A DNA stretch of 64,000 bases. Source: Gracilariopsis chorda (taxonomy: Eukaryota; Rhodophyta; Florideophyceae; Gracilariales; Gracilariaceae). Location of the stretch: NCBI GenBank assembly GCA_003194525.1, contig NBIV01000009.1:248001-312000 (forward strand), written 5' to 3'. A program made the position numbers and the translations under genes. How positions within the stretch are numbered: position 1 is the first letter of the stretch; every line of letters begins with the position of its first letter. This document shows positions 10,373 through 19,433 of the stretch, one piece after another. Below the pieces are notes generated by a model that worked only from the letters and a program-made list of their open reading frames with translations, was not told where the DNA came from and ran no database searches.

Positions 10373-12223
10373 TTACGGCACCACATTCTTTCTCCGAAGA
10401 GATCGCACTGCGTCTTCAAGGTATTCGACGTTGCCGATTCCCGCATCCCTCAGACCATTTCTTAGTGTCTCCAGTCGCCGAGCCAGCAGAATAGGGTGAT
10501 GCTGTCGGAATTGCATTGAAATAGTTTCTCTCTTCATCACTTCCGCAAGGTGTTCCTTCACCAGTTCCAATGCTGCTGTTAGATTTCCATCACCGATGTG
10601 AGTGCCAATAGAGAAAGCCAGAGATCTCATGTCGTGGTTAATGTTTGCTACCTGCATAATGTGCATGAGGCGCGTCAGTTGTTCCACATCACATGACAGT
10701 TCTACTGCCCCAAGAACTGTGCAGATGTGACCTGTGCTCACCTCTAACATAGGGTACTTTTCTCGGTTCAACACGACTTGTTCAAGGATATCTACCGCTT
10801 CTTTAGCTTTGAAACATCTTGTTTTGACTCGTATGTAGTTTCTCAAGAGCATATTCTTTGCCTCTCGCTTCGATCTGCGAGCAACTTGATGCCCGTAATG
10901 CTGCACATGCATTTCCCAAAGAAGATCTGCCTTCTTGTTGATTTCCTCGTACTTCCTGTTGACAGTTACATGGTCAATCTCCTCCACAGTCAAGAGCTGC
11001 AGGTAATTCCCATATCCCGTCATAAGATACCCAAAAATGTCTTCGTTCAAAACTCCGTCCTCTTGGTGGTGTCCTACTTCATAGAACAGAGCTTCAGCCC
11101 TTTCCATTAGTCCAACGGACGTTAAAGCCATGAGCGCAACCTTCATGAACTTTGGAGACGGATGCTTTGCCATATCAACGATTTCTTCTACACGAGCTCG
11201 ATCAACTACTCTTCTTGCGCTTTTGCCTGTCAGCGTCAACAAAATTGACCCCAAGGTGATCTCACTGGGTTTCACCCCTTTTTCGACGGCTGTGGTGAAC
11301 AGCCAATCGGCCTCTCGCCATCTGTGCAGTTTCCGCAATGAATCAATCGTAAGGTGAAGCAAGGAGTCTGTCATTCCAACCCCCTGGCGCATAGAAACGT
11401 CAACTACGGCAATGGCAGTTTCTGCACTACCGAGTTTTGTCAACGATTTCACCAAGACACCCCATGCAAGCGTGTCGCGCCCGAGACCAATGCTGTTTAG
11501 TATTTCTGTTAGTTGCTTGTCACCGCGAGCGAATGGTTTATTAGGAAAACCCATTACTCGCAATGCTTCTTCATACAAACCAGTCGATGTATATGAAAAT
11601 GCTAACAGAGTCTTCGCAATACAAACTAATCGCGGAGTACGCGTTGCATGATCCCGAGGCAGTGCGTCAAGGATTGATAGGGCGTGCTCAGCACTTTCAT
11701 ACTGTTCGGTGGCAATGCATGCCTCGATTGCCATAATGAACGCACGTGCAGAGGGTGTATAACCTTTGCGGGTTATATCAGAAATTACACCCAAGGGATC
11801 GCGCGGTATTTGTTGGGAGTCGTTTCTTTCTAATCGTTTTCGGTAGTCAGCGTCTTCCACCTCGGATATTCTAGAGCCATCTTGTGTCACTGCCATTGCC
11901 TCTACCCAAAGCTTGGCGTGGTGACGGGATTCCTCTTCGTAAACCAGAGCGGTATAAAGATCTGAAGCCCGTACTGAATGGCTTTTCTTGCTTCTAATTG
12001 GGGTGTTAGGAATGCTGACTTGAGGAGCATCCGTGGCCCTCACGCGTTCAGTTGAGATCACTTTGGCGAGTGATGGCACATCCCCCCCTGATGTGGCTAG
12101 ATAGTGACTTTGAAACTGTGAGAATGTTGATTGACGCCGCCAATCTTTGGACAGTATCCGACAAGGAGAAAGTGAGTCGAAACGAAGACCTGTTCGGTAC
12201 ACCGGATAACCGGCTCTGTACAT
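10373..12223 (-). CDS. Pentatricopeptide-repeat-like organellar protein
   Basis: This is a 616-aa protein from the first ATG at 12223; the frame is open a little further upstream but without an ATG. The N-terminus (MYRAGYPVYRTGLRFDSLS, then RILSKDWRRQSTF) is basic and hydroxylated, fitting an organelle presequence. The body is almost entirely helical pairs typical of PPR or alpha-solenoid proteins: for example KGYTPSARAFIMAIEACIA, DTLAWGVLVKSLTKLGSAE, and LHRWREADWLFTTAVEKGV with KPSEITLGSILLTL. Repeats are spaced about 35 residues apart. Such proteins bind single-stranded RNA in mitochondria or plastids for processing, stability or translation. There is no DYW or SMR domain. Which organelle and which RNA cannot be read here. 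It is divergent from the 2H phosphoesterase gene. Confidence 0.72.
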   Translation of the reverse strand: MYRAGYPVYRTGLRFDSLSPCRILSKDWRRQSTFSQFQSHYLATSGGDVPSLAKVISTERVRATDAPQVSIPNTPIRSKKSHSVRASDLYTALVYEEESRHHAKLWVEAMAVTQDGSRISEVEDADYRKRLERNDSQQIPRDPLGVISDITRKGYTPSARAFIMAIEACIATEQYESAEHALSILDALPRDHATRTPRLVCIAKTLLAFSYTSTGLYEEALRVMGFPNKPFARGDKQLTEILNSIGLGRDTLAWGVLVKSLTKLGSAETAIAVVDVSMRQGVGMTDSLLHLTIDSLRKLHRWREADWLFTTAVEKGVKPSEITLGSILLTLTGKSARRVVDRARVEEIVDMAKHPSPKFMKVALMALTSVGLMERAEALFYEVGHHQEDGVLNEDIFGYLMTGYGNYLQLLTVEEIDHVTVNRKYEEINKKADLLWEMHVQHYGHQVARRSKREAKNMLLRNYIRVKTRCFKAKEAVDILEQVVLNREKYPMLEVSTGHICTVLGAVELSCDVEQLTRLMHIMQVANINHDMRSLAFSIGTHIGDGNLTAALELVKEHLAEVMKRETISMQFRQHHPILLARRLETLRNGLRDAGIGNVEYLEDAVRSLRRKNVVP

Positions 12224-13136
12224 TTCAAATGGAACCCTTTGAAGATCGGATCTCAACAGTATCTTCAAGGAGGCCAGCTGCGACGTTAAGAATATGGAAA
12301 CTCGTCATTCGTTAACACACCACGAGGTATGACAGTGAGGGGCTTCAGTGAATTCGATGCAGAACGCGTTATCGGCGGAACCAGTCGAAGACAAGGTGCA
12401 CACAACACGGCATCGGTTCGCGATCATGCGAACGCGCATGAAGCGCTGCGCAGCGAGCAAATTTGTTCTCGTCCTTGTATGAAGGGAAGGAAAATACTGT
12501 AGAGTGTTTTCGGATTGTATTGCTTCACGAAGATGTGGTGCACACGACTTGCGGTATCGTTATCGTTCTAGGCGGCCGAGCTGGATGGCTGGCTTTCATA
12601 GAACCGACGGTGCTTCTGGTACCAAACGTACTAACGGTGAAAATCGCTCGAGCTTCGTGCCACCATCAGTAATTCCAGCTGCATTCCCTTTGTCGGATGA
12701 CTGACATTCACTGGGCACAGAAATTCCTATGCCAACATTGCCACCATCGGCAAGTGTGGAAGCTCAGATTAACTTTCGGTCTGAATCTCTTCGAGTCATG
12801 AATTCGTTACAACCGCCGCATTTTCACTACATTCAAGTATCAAATGCAATGCTTGCTTCGTAGCTACTTGTTCGAACGGAACGAATGTCTTTATCCGTTT
12901 TACACTCAAGCATTGTAACGTCTTGGCAAACCGAATCCAGTTCATGTCCTTCATGAGTCAACACTCATCAGCGTGAAGGACATCGCCTCTGGACTGCTGT
13001 TTTGCGTAGTGTTGAAGCGACCACGTCTATTACGTCGATGAGCAGCCAACGAGAACGTAACACCGCACATAATAATTACAACTGAAAAGGTTCAAAGTTG
13101 AAAGGGAGTCAACCTATAAACCTTGCGCAAGGTAGC
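12224..13136. other. Divergent intergene, PPR / 2H phosphoesterase
   Basis: This is 913 bp shared by two divergent promoters. It holds a bulged hairpin at 12944-12983 (listed separately) and a near match to the recurrent motif, TACCAAACGTA, near 12619. Small frames within it look non-coding. Confidence 0.4.
12944..12983. repeat. Imperfect hairpin with asymmetric bulge
   Basis: Outer arms ATGTCCTTCA and TGAAGGACAT (10 bp) enclose an inner 5-bp stem TGAGT/ACTCA with a CAAC loop. A 6-nt bulge lies on the 3' side only. It sits about 150 bp before the start codon at 13137. Confidence 0.6.
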
Positions 13137-13871
13137 ATGAACTATATCCAACCTGATCCGTCTTGCGCGAATATTGGACTTGTGTTTGGGCTTGTGCTAT
13201 GTGGTATGTCCCCACCGCCTATGTCCATGCTGAGCTTTTACAAGAAGTTCAGCGCATTACTGCAAGAAGGTTTAAGAAATGCCGGGGTACACGAATCTGC
13301 ATGCTATCTCTACGACGCAGATATGTTGCACACAACTCTAGCAACGTTTCGGTCTTTTATCAAACCCCCGCCCCGAAGTCCGGAGCTTTACGTCAGTGAA
13401 TGGAAAGGAATATTGCTCCGAGCATCACGTAGGGCAGAGTGGCCTGCACCAGGCACATATGTACTCTCATTACAAGAAGCAAAGGTTCAAGATAATGGAG
13501 TCGGAACTCTGCTGTTCACCGATAAGCTTCGAGTAATCGAACGCATGAGAGAATGCATTCGAGAGGAGATGTCAGAGGCGAGGTCGAAGGACAGTCTTTA
13601 CTATATCAGATGCACAAATGCGGACATTAGGATTCCAAACATAATCCATTCAACTGTTCTGCGTTGGAGAAAAGCTCCCAACCTCTCTGTGTTTGAACTG
13701 CAGAACATTTTCTCAGAAGCTTTCATACTAACAAAGGCTGCTGGATATTCCACTGAGATGCCTCTCACTACAGTCTCACTACTTCGAGAATGGAAGCCAT
13801 ACATGAGGGCAAAGACCTGTGTGGCTCAGCTCTGGCTCCCAGAATGTGAAGGCTCTGGCGATAAGATTTAA
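13137..13871 (+). CDS. 2H phosphoesterase superfamily protein
   Basis: This is a 244-aa protein from the first ATG at 13137 (MNYIQPDPSC). Two HxT/S-type motifs stand about 110 residues apart: MLHTTLATF near residue 68 and IIHSTVLRW near 177. Paired His motifs, each on a beta-strand, define the 2H superfamily (LigT, cyclic phosphodiesterase, AKAP7/USB1-like), which hydrolyses or forms 2',3'-cyclic phosphates or trims RNA ends. The substrate cannot be inferred. A hydrophobic stretch near the N-terminus (IGLVFGLVLCG) is probably the first core strand rather than a membrane anchor. The stop lies only about 40 bp from the 3' end of the converging OEP24-like gene. Confidence 0.65.
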   Translation: MNYIQPDPSCANIGLVFGLVLCGMSPPPMSMLSFYKKFSALLQEGLRNAGVHESACYLYDADMLHTTLATFRSFIKPPPRSPELYVSEWKGILLRASRRAEWPAPGTYVLSLQEAKVQDNGVGTLLFTDKLRVIERMRECIREEMSEARSKDSLYYIRCTNADIRIPNIIHSTVLRWRKAPNLSVFELQNIFSEAFILTKAAGYSTEMPLTTVSLLREWKPYMRAKTCVAQLWLPECEGSGDKI

Positions 13872-13911
13872 GCGGAAAATAAGCGATTAGACATGAAACG
13901 GAGCATTGAGC

Positions 13912-14884
13912 CTAGAAATCGAACCGACGTTTGATCGACAAGTCCCCGGAAAGCGGGCTATAATGATAAGCGTGCGTAGGTATGAAAGAAGAAAACGTGT
14001 GTCAGAATTGCTGAAGAAGAGATTGAGCGGTGCTTGATAAGTAAACTAGAACGTACCTTGCATTGAAAGGAAAGTTTGTGGTGACAGTCCATGGGCCGTT
14101 CTCAGTCTTGCAGTCCCACTCTACCTTGCATTTTTTCCCTCCATAGTTGAAGCCGAGGGAGAAAGTGTGGGCTTTGTTGTATGCGTGCTTCAGTGTAAGA
14201 ACAACTGCCTTTGAGCCGGCAGAAATATGATGATATTCGGCATCGAGTTTGTTCTTGGGATCGAGCTTGCGCGATAGCTTCACCTTTGCCGCACGTGACT
14301 TTCCGTCAAAGGACATCTTCAACGACTCTGAACCACTAATTTTCGCATCCACCTCATAACGCTCGGAGTGGTTCTTCACCGTATCTTTCTTTAAGCTATC
14401 GAAAGAGAATATGCCTGTAAGTTTAAGCTTACCTTGGCGAACAGCTGCTTTCAGTGTCGCAGAGTCTTTCGGTGGATTATAAGTTAAGTCGAAGGTGCTT
14501 CGTTTTCCGAATGCGGTGAAGCCTGATTCAATCCCAAGCGCGACAAGTTTCTCCTCCGTAACACCATACGAGGCATAAATTGTGTGAGCATCATCAATGG
14601 CGTATGCGGCATCAATTCCGAACGCGTCCTTCTTAGAAGTGTAGCGGCCAGTTATGGCAACTTTGCCTTTTCCTGTAGGATGATCGGTGTCTATTCTGGC
14701 AGCGACCTGTGTCACAAACAATGAAGCAGGCGATGAAGCAGATGTTCGAGGGTCAGAACATGAAGAATCGTAAATGGCTGTATGATAGGATGAAACGTAC
14801 TAGACGCCCAGCACCTTTAAACGAAGGGTTCGGCAGTGCGCAAATAACGGGATTAAGTTGAGTTGTCTGATTCCAAGGCCACAT
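13912..14884 (-). CDS. Outer-membrane beta-barrel protein, OEP24-like, 3 exons
   Basis: Three exons, 14884-14801, 14706-14057 and 13957-13912, join in frame to 259 aa. Introns of 94 and 99 nt both start GTACGT, and the acceptors end CAG and TAG. The protein is made of alternating beta-strand stretches (KGKVAITGRYTSK, STFDLTYNPP, GKLKLTGIFSF, KNKLDAEYHHIS, HTFSLGFNYGG) and ends SIKRRFDF, a terminal Phe typical of beta-barrel sorting signals that appears only after the third exon is added. The pattern, especially the YNPPKD region and KLDAEYHH, is closest to my recollection of OEP24, the plastid outer-envelope channel for triose phosphates, dicarboxylates and ATP. A divergent VDAC is the alternative; no VDAC GLK motif is seen. 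Confidence 0.62.
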
Positions 14885-15122
14885 TTTGTAGTTCTAAGAA
14901 TACTCAATGTTTGAGAAGGATGAGACTTGAGCTCGATCTGTAACGATCGTTTGGCGAATATGTGAGGCTGTACGAGTGCAGGATCGGTTGAACCAAGATA
15001 GCAATCACGGCTAGTATTGGGGCGATGTTCGTATAAGGACGGCTGGGCCTTGGGTGCCAACGGCACAGTTTAATGCTAGCACGGAACGGCGGTACGACGG
15101 ACAGCAGTGCGTGTTCAACTGG

Positions 15123-15133
15123 TACCGTTGGTA
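15123..15133 (-). promoter_or_regulatory. TACCA-N2-GGTA motif upstream of the OEP24-like gene
   Basis: The site reads TACCAACGGTA on the minus strand, about 240 bp before the start codon at 14884. It is embedded in a local GGTACCGTT direct repeat. Confidence 0.4.
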
Positions 15134-15787
15134 CCGTTCACCAAAGCCACCAAGGGTAGCAATCCTAGCGGAGATGCAAATCACAAAATTTTCAAGTCGG
15201 CATAACAACCACATATTCCGGAGGGAGCACAAGTGCTCAGATCGCGTAGAGCCCACGTTCAGAGCAGGACTCCTTTTTGCTTGCACTGTACAGATGCCGC
15301 ATTGCGCATTTGCAAAGCTAGGGGAGTAGATAACGAACCACGACATAACAGGCACAGAAAAACGTTCCTATCCACACAGCAGTCCATCAAGTGAGGTTTC
15401 AAGTAGCCTTCTACCGCCGTTCCTTATAGCCTTCTTGGAAGGCTAAAGGTTAAAAGGATATCCTTGCAAGTTGTAAAGGTTGTAAGATACAACCTCTAAA
15501 CGAGCCAAGAGCTCAACTACTTATATGGCCCCTTCTTTGTAGGTCATCACCACCCATTGCAACCTTTGATTCTACGCAAATAGTGCAGCATTATGCTGAT
15601 TCTCTCCTTATTCGTCTGACAAAGTGAAATGGACAGCAGGCTTGTATGTGTTCAGGAACATGTTGACAAGGTTCTAATTGCGATCTGAGATATTGACTCT
15701 CTACTTCTCTTGTTTGTTTGTTTCAGAGGTTTCAAATCCATTTGTTTTACATGGGCAGCACGGCTCCTGAGTATCGGGCCATGGGAG

Positions 15788-15837
15788 AACAACCGACGAA
15801 TACCTTTAGATAGCCTAAAAGGTATTCGTCGGTTGTT
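15788..15837. repeat. Perfect 20-bp inverted repeat with 10-nt loop
   Basis: Left arm 15788-15807 and right arm 15818-15837 are exact reverse complements, starting AACAACCGACG and ending CGTCGGTTGTT. Weaker pairing continues outside to ATGG/CCAT. No flanking target-site duplication was recognised. Confidence 0.85.
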
Positions 15838-16079
15838 ATCCATAAAAGCTAAATGCGCAGATAAGAATGCTAGACAAAGAGCAGATTTTGATCAGGAAGA
15901 CTGGGAGGGATCGCGGAATGTACGCGTCAACCATGCACGCAAGATGCATTCAAACAAATTAGGCCTTGGGAAACAATGCGACAGTATATCTACACAGTTC
16001 TGCCACGCTATGGAACAATAACAAAAGAAGAACTTCTAAGCTCAACCAACTACCGAAAGTCAGGGCCGCGCCGCTCATT

Positions 16080-17225
16080 CTATCGAACAATACGAGTGAT
16101 GAAGGGCAGCACAAGAGTGGCAAAGAAATAGACCAGAGGAGCTACGAGTACGTAACTGTCTGCACGGTCTAACATTCCACCATGTCCTGGAAACAGAGAG
16201 CCACTATCCTTCCATCCGACGTCTCGCTTGAAACAACTCTCGAAAAGGTCCCCGCAGAGTCCGAGAATACCAACAGTTACTCCGTACACAGGACCCGTAG
16301 CCCACCACAGAGGCCACTGCAAAAGATATGCTCCAAGAATGGAAACACTTGCAGAACACAAAAAGCCAGCAACGGCACCTTCAACGGTTTTCTTCGGCGA
16401 GATGTTACTAAATCTTGTTCTGCCGTATGTGCGTCCAACAAAAAATGCTCCGATATCAGCACACGCACCCGCCAACCAAGTCCAAAACACGATGAGTGAG
16501 CCAACCGTTATTGTTGGCTGAAAGCCTGATGCATGTGGCCAAACGAAGGAAATGACTCCAGCAACTACGTTTTGAGTCAAGGCTCCATTGTACTCGTGCA
16601 AACGAATCCAATAACTGGGTAGATAACCCGCATAGAATAAACCCATAAACGTAGTGCTAATGTCTGCAATGGTAGCGATCTTCCGCCGTCTAAACAATAG
16701 ATAGATACAGATCATAGTACCTCCTACCGGAAAGACAACGTCGGCCAATGTTGGAGAGAAAGCGCTGGAGAGTAACGTAGCAGCTGTGACACACAAACCC
16801 ATTTTGTAGGCGGGTAAATGACCTTTGGCGGCCACCATGCGGTAGTATTCGTAAAGGCCAGTGAGGCTAGTCGCGAGCATTCCGAGCGCAAATACCCAAC
16901 GCCCTGAGAAGACGAAAGCTATGACGACGGCACCCATGATAACACCGACGGCGATGCGTCGTTGTACCTTAAAGCGAGCAACAACTGCCCTTGTTTTGTG
17001 GCGGTCTGAGGCATTAGATGATCCGTCAGGTCTATTCGCTAGGTTCTTCTCTGTGGCTGAGAGCTTTGCTCTAGTCGGGAGGGAACGAAGCCGACGCACA
17101 GGTGTGTTTCGCGGGGCGCAGATAGACGGAGTGGTTGGTGATAGTTTTAATGGTGCGTAAGTGACGAAGCTGGTGCGTTCGGAAAGTCTGCCGCACTCGA
17201 CGCATGCTAGACGCGATGCTGACAT
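16080..17225 (-). CDS. CDP-diacylglycerol synthase (phosphatidate cytidylyltransferase)
   Basis: CTP plus phosphatidate gives CDP-diacylglycerol, the precursor of phosphatidylglycerol and phosphatidylinositol. This 381-aa protein has an ATG at 17225. It has about 105 N-terminal residues rich in Ser, Thr and Arg without helices, a plausible plastid transit peptide, then multiple membrane helices. The family signature is complete near the C-terminus: SCFKRDVGWKDSGSLFPGHG followed by GMLDRADS, which matches S-x-x-K-R-x4-K-D-x-x-x-x-x-P-G-H-G-G-x-x-D-R-x-D. The sequence is of the bacterial/plastid CdsA type. In plants and algae this branch makes plastid phosphatidylglycerol, needed by thylakoids. 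It is intronless, and its upstream region carries a long foldback. Confidence 0.9.
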   Translation of the reverse strand: MSASRLACVECGRLSERTSFVTYAPLKLSPTTPSICAPRNTPVRRLRSLPTRAKLSATEKNLANRPDGSSNASDRHKTRAVVARFKVQRRIAVGVIMGAVVIAFVFSGRWVFALGMLATSLTGLYEYYRMVAAKGHLPAYKMGLCVTAATLLSSAFSPTLADVVFPVGGTMICIYLLFRRRKIATIADISTTFMGLFYAGYLPSYWIRLHEYNGALTQNVVAGVISFVWPHASGFQPTITVGSLIVFWTWLAGACADIGAFFVGRTYGRTRFSNISPKKTVEGAVAGFLCSASVSILGAYLLQWPLWWATGPVYGVTVGILGLCGDLFESCFKRDVGWKDSGSLFPGHGGMLDRADSYVLVAPLVYFFATLVLPFITRIVR

Positions 17226-18148
17226 GGTTGGGGCTGGTGACTAGGGTGTGGTCACGGTGGTAGGAGCTGCGAAAGATTTAAGGCTGATAGCCGAAGCATG
17301 GGCTCGCGGAATTTCGGACGAGTGTCCCAAAATGGTGAAAGTCTAGCTCATCTAGTGTGAAGCAATAGCAGCGTTGGGGGGGATGGACACGAGATATCGA
17401 GCCCTTGTAACCCTTTAACCCTTATCACCGTGGAGCATCGGCGTCGCATGGGCGTCTTTTCACAACTCGATAGCACGTGTCCACAGTGTACTACACTGGT
17501 TTGACAGTCAAACTACACTGAGCTGAGTGTACACTGAGTGTAGTCGGACTGTCAAACCAGAAATAGCAGCCGCAGGGGTTATGCGACACCATGAGGGCTG
17601 TGACAACGGTAGAGTATACATGCGCGTGAAGGCAAGACACGTTGCCATCCCGGAGTCGTTGCCAACTTGTCTTTCGTGACGAGCGAACCTTCCTCAAACA
17701 GAACTTCGTAAGCCTCGCAGTGTTGAAGATTAGCGGATTCGAGAAGTTTTTCTCGTACAGGGTACCAACGGCACCAAGAGGTATCTCCATCATAAGCCTG
17801 TCATTTCATATCCACGCTTCTTCCCAGTGAATGGTTAAGCTTCCGTTGTCAGCGCAGCTCACGTAGCAATCTGTACCGAACCATATTGTTCACGTTTCTG
17901 CGCCTATCTCAACTTATCATTATGTTTTCGTCTGTTACTTGCCATTGAGAGACTATCATGCTTGAAGTGTCTTTTATCTTGTGCAACCTCCGTTATCGAA
18001 CCTGAGTATCACCTGTTATACGGGACCAACAATAACGACAATCGCTCCCAGAAGCTCTCAAAAAGTTGCTCACTGCTCTGCCTAGGCTCAGAACGCTCGA
18101 CGCACTGCCGTCCATTGTGTTCTTCTGATTCAATTGCACTACCCGCTC
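17226..18148. other. Divergent intergene, CDS / THOC6, with large foldback
   Basis: These 923 bp contain tandem TAACCCTT units near 17406, the foldback at 17484-17560, and a near match to the recurrent motif (TACCAACGGCA) at 17762-17772. No gene is supported. Confidence 0.45.
17496..17560. repeat. Two-tier foldback upstream of CDP-DAG synthase
   Basis: Arms CTGGTTTGACAGTC (17496-17509) and its exact complement (17547-17560) enclose a 2x2 internal loop, then an 8-bp inner stem ACTACACT/AGTGTAGT. The apex contains the palindrome AGTGTACACT. A separate CAGTGTA-C-TACACTG palindrome overlaps the left end at 17484-17498, so AGTGTA units recur four times. Confidence 0.8.
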
Positions 18149-19317
18149 ATGGCGCTCTTCGACATAGAGGCCTACAAATCGCATTTACGAAAACGCGTTG
18201 CTGACTCCACTACGCTTGTGTTTGCTCTTTCGTTTGATACCTCTGGCTCTTTCCTTGTAGCAGGCACAATAAATGGTTTGCTGAAGATATTTTCGCTATC
18301 GGCCATCGCGCTTTCCTGCTACGTTTCTCCCTCGCAGTCTCACTTGTGTGCTGTTCGAGACTTATCAAGGCACGGATCAATCAACGGACTAGCAGTAACA
18401 GAGCAAGAGCTTTATGTTGCCACCGATAACGGACTTTTGTGCTTCAGCTGGAAGCACTTAATTGCTCCAATTTCAGGAGACCAACCCAACGTCCACGTTG
18501 TTCCCAATGTTATTCTCGCAGGGACACAAATCAATGCCGTCATAAAGCTCGGACAGAAAAAGCGGACTTCATCAGTAGTTGCTGCCACTGGTACGGGTGC
18601 GTTTATGATAGTGAGTGATGGCGGGAAGAAGTTCCATCAAATCGGGGACAGTATTGGCGAAGCAGCCTACCCACACTGCATCACAGGGGATGCAGACTCG
18701 AATATCTTCTTGGCGGTAAGTTCTTTTCAGTCTTAAGGGTTTGATGTTGGAAGTTATAGAAGCGTTCAAGTTTTCCTAACCGTTACGTTTCTGATCAACA
18801 GGGGTGCAATGATTATATGATCCGGCAATTCGATGTTCGTTTACCCAAACCGATTGTGCACGTCTACTCTGTGGAACAGCAAAGACGCGGTCGGTTCAAA
18901 CCATATATATCTTCTCTCGCGCTCAACAGCGATTCAACCTTTGCAATGATCGCAGATAGCAATCACAACATCACTTCCTTTCACCTCCCAACTAGTTCTA
19001 CTGTTTCATCTCTCAGGGCTCCTTTTTCACCTCAGGCGATTGTCTTCGCAGATGGATACTTTTATTGTGGCGGCTCAGACATTAATAACGGTGATAAATC
19101 TCCGGATAGCCGATGCCTTCGCCGATGCGACGTTAGATGTGAAGATCTCCACGTGGTTTCATCATCTACTTCTAGTATTTACGCATTAGCAGCCTCCCCA
19201 GTCGGCGCAATAGCCGCTGGTGGCCATTCGCTTCAAAAGACCAACGACCAAGAGCTTGCCGAAAGAGCGGATGTATACCTATGTCCGCCGATTAGGTCGT
19301 TTTCGGTGTTTGTGTAG
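18149..19317 (+). CDS. THOC6: THOC6-like WD-repeat subunit of the THO/TREX complex, 2 exons
   Basis: THO couples transcription to mRNA export in the nucleus. Exons are 18149-18715 and 18802-19317. The 86-nt intron (GTAAGT...ACAG) is phase 0 and joining yields 360 aa. The protein is built of WD40-type blades: FALSFDTSGSFLVAGTINGL with LKIFSL, GSINGLAVTEQELYVATDNG, NDYMIRQFDVRLPKPIVHVY, and ISSLALNSDSTFAMIADSNH. Its C-terminus ADVYLCPPIRSFSVFV aligns with the THOC6 ending (VDVFTNLGYRAFSLSF in human), which is more specific than the WD repeats themselves. The ATG at MALFDIEAYK is the first in frame. It converges on the ASNSD1-like gene with about 115 bp between stops. Confidence 0.75.
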
Positions 19318-19433
19318 AAACCCACAGTTTCTTGTCTTACTAAAAGTGCTATCAACAAACCCGCAGTTCTTTGTCCTTTCAGAAGAGCACATTGACAGTG
19401 TTTACGCGACCATAATTTCACTCAGTAGTTAGG

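Larger units (their letters stand above)
14885..16079. other. Intergene with hairpin and recurrent motif
   Basis: These 1.2 kb between two minus-strand genes hold an exact TACCA-N2-GGTA at 15123-15133, an AAGG/CCTT-rich patch at 15430-15500, and a 20-bp-arm hairpin at 15788-15837. A 103-codon plus frame at 15710-16021 runs through the hairpin, so its residues repeat on the opposite strand; I do not accept it as a gene. Confidence 0.45.

Noticed and set aside
13912-13990. Possible tRNA because of a GGTTCGATT box on the minus strand
   Set aside because: Flanking bases do not form a T-stem or acceptor stem, and the sequence is accounted for by the last exon of the beta-barrel gene.
15710-16021. 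103-codon frame across the 15.8-kb hairpin
   Set aside because: Its similarity to a minus-strand frame is caused by the inverted repeat itself.
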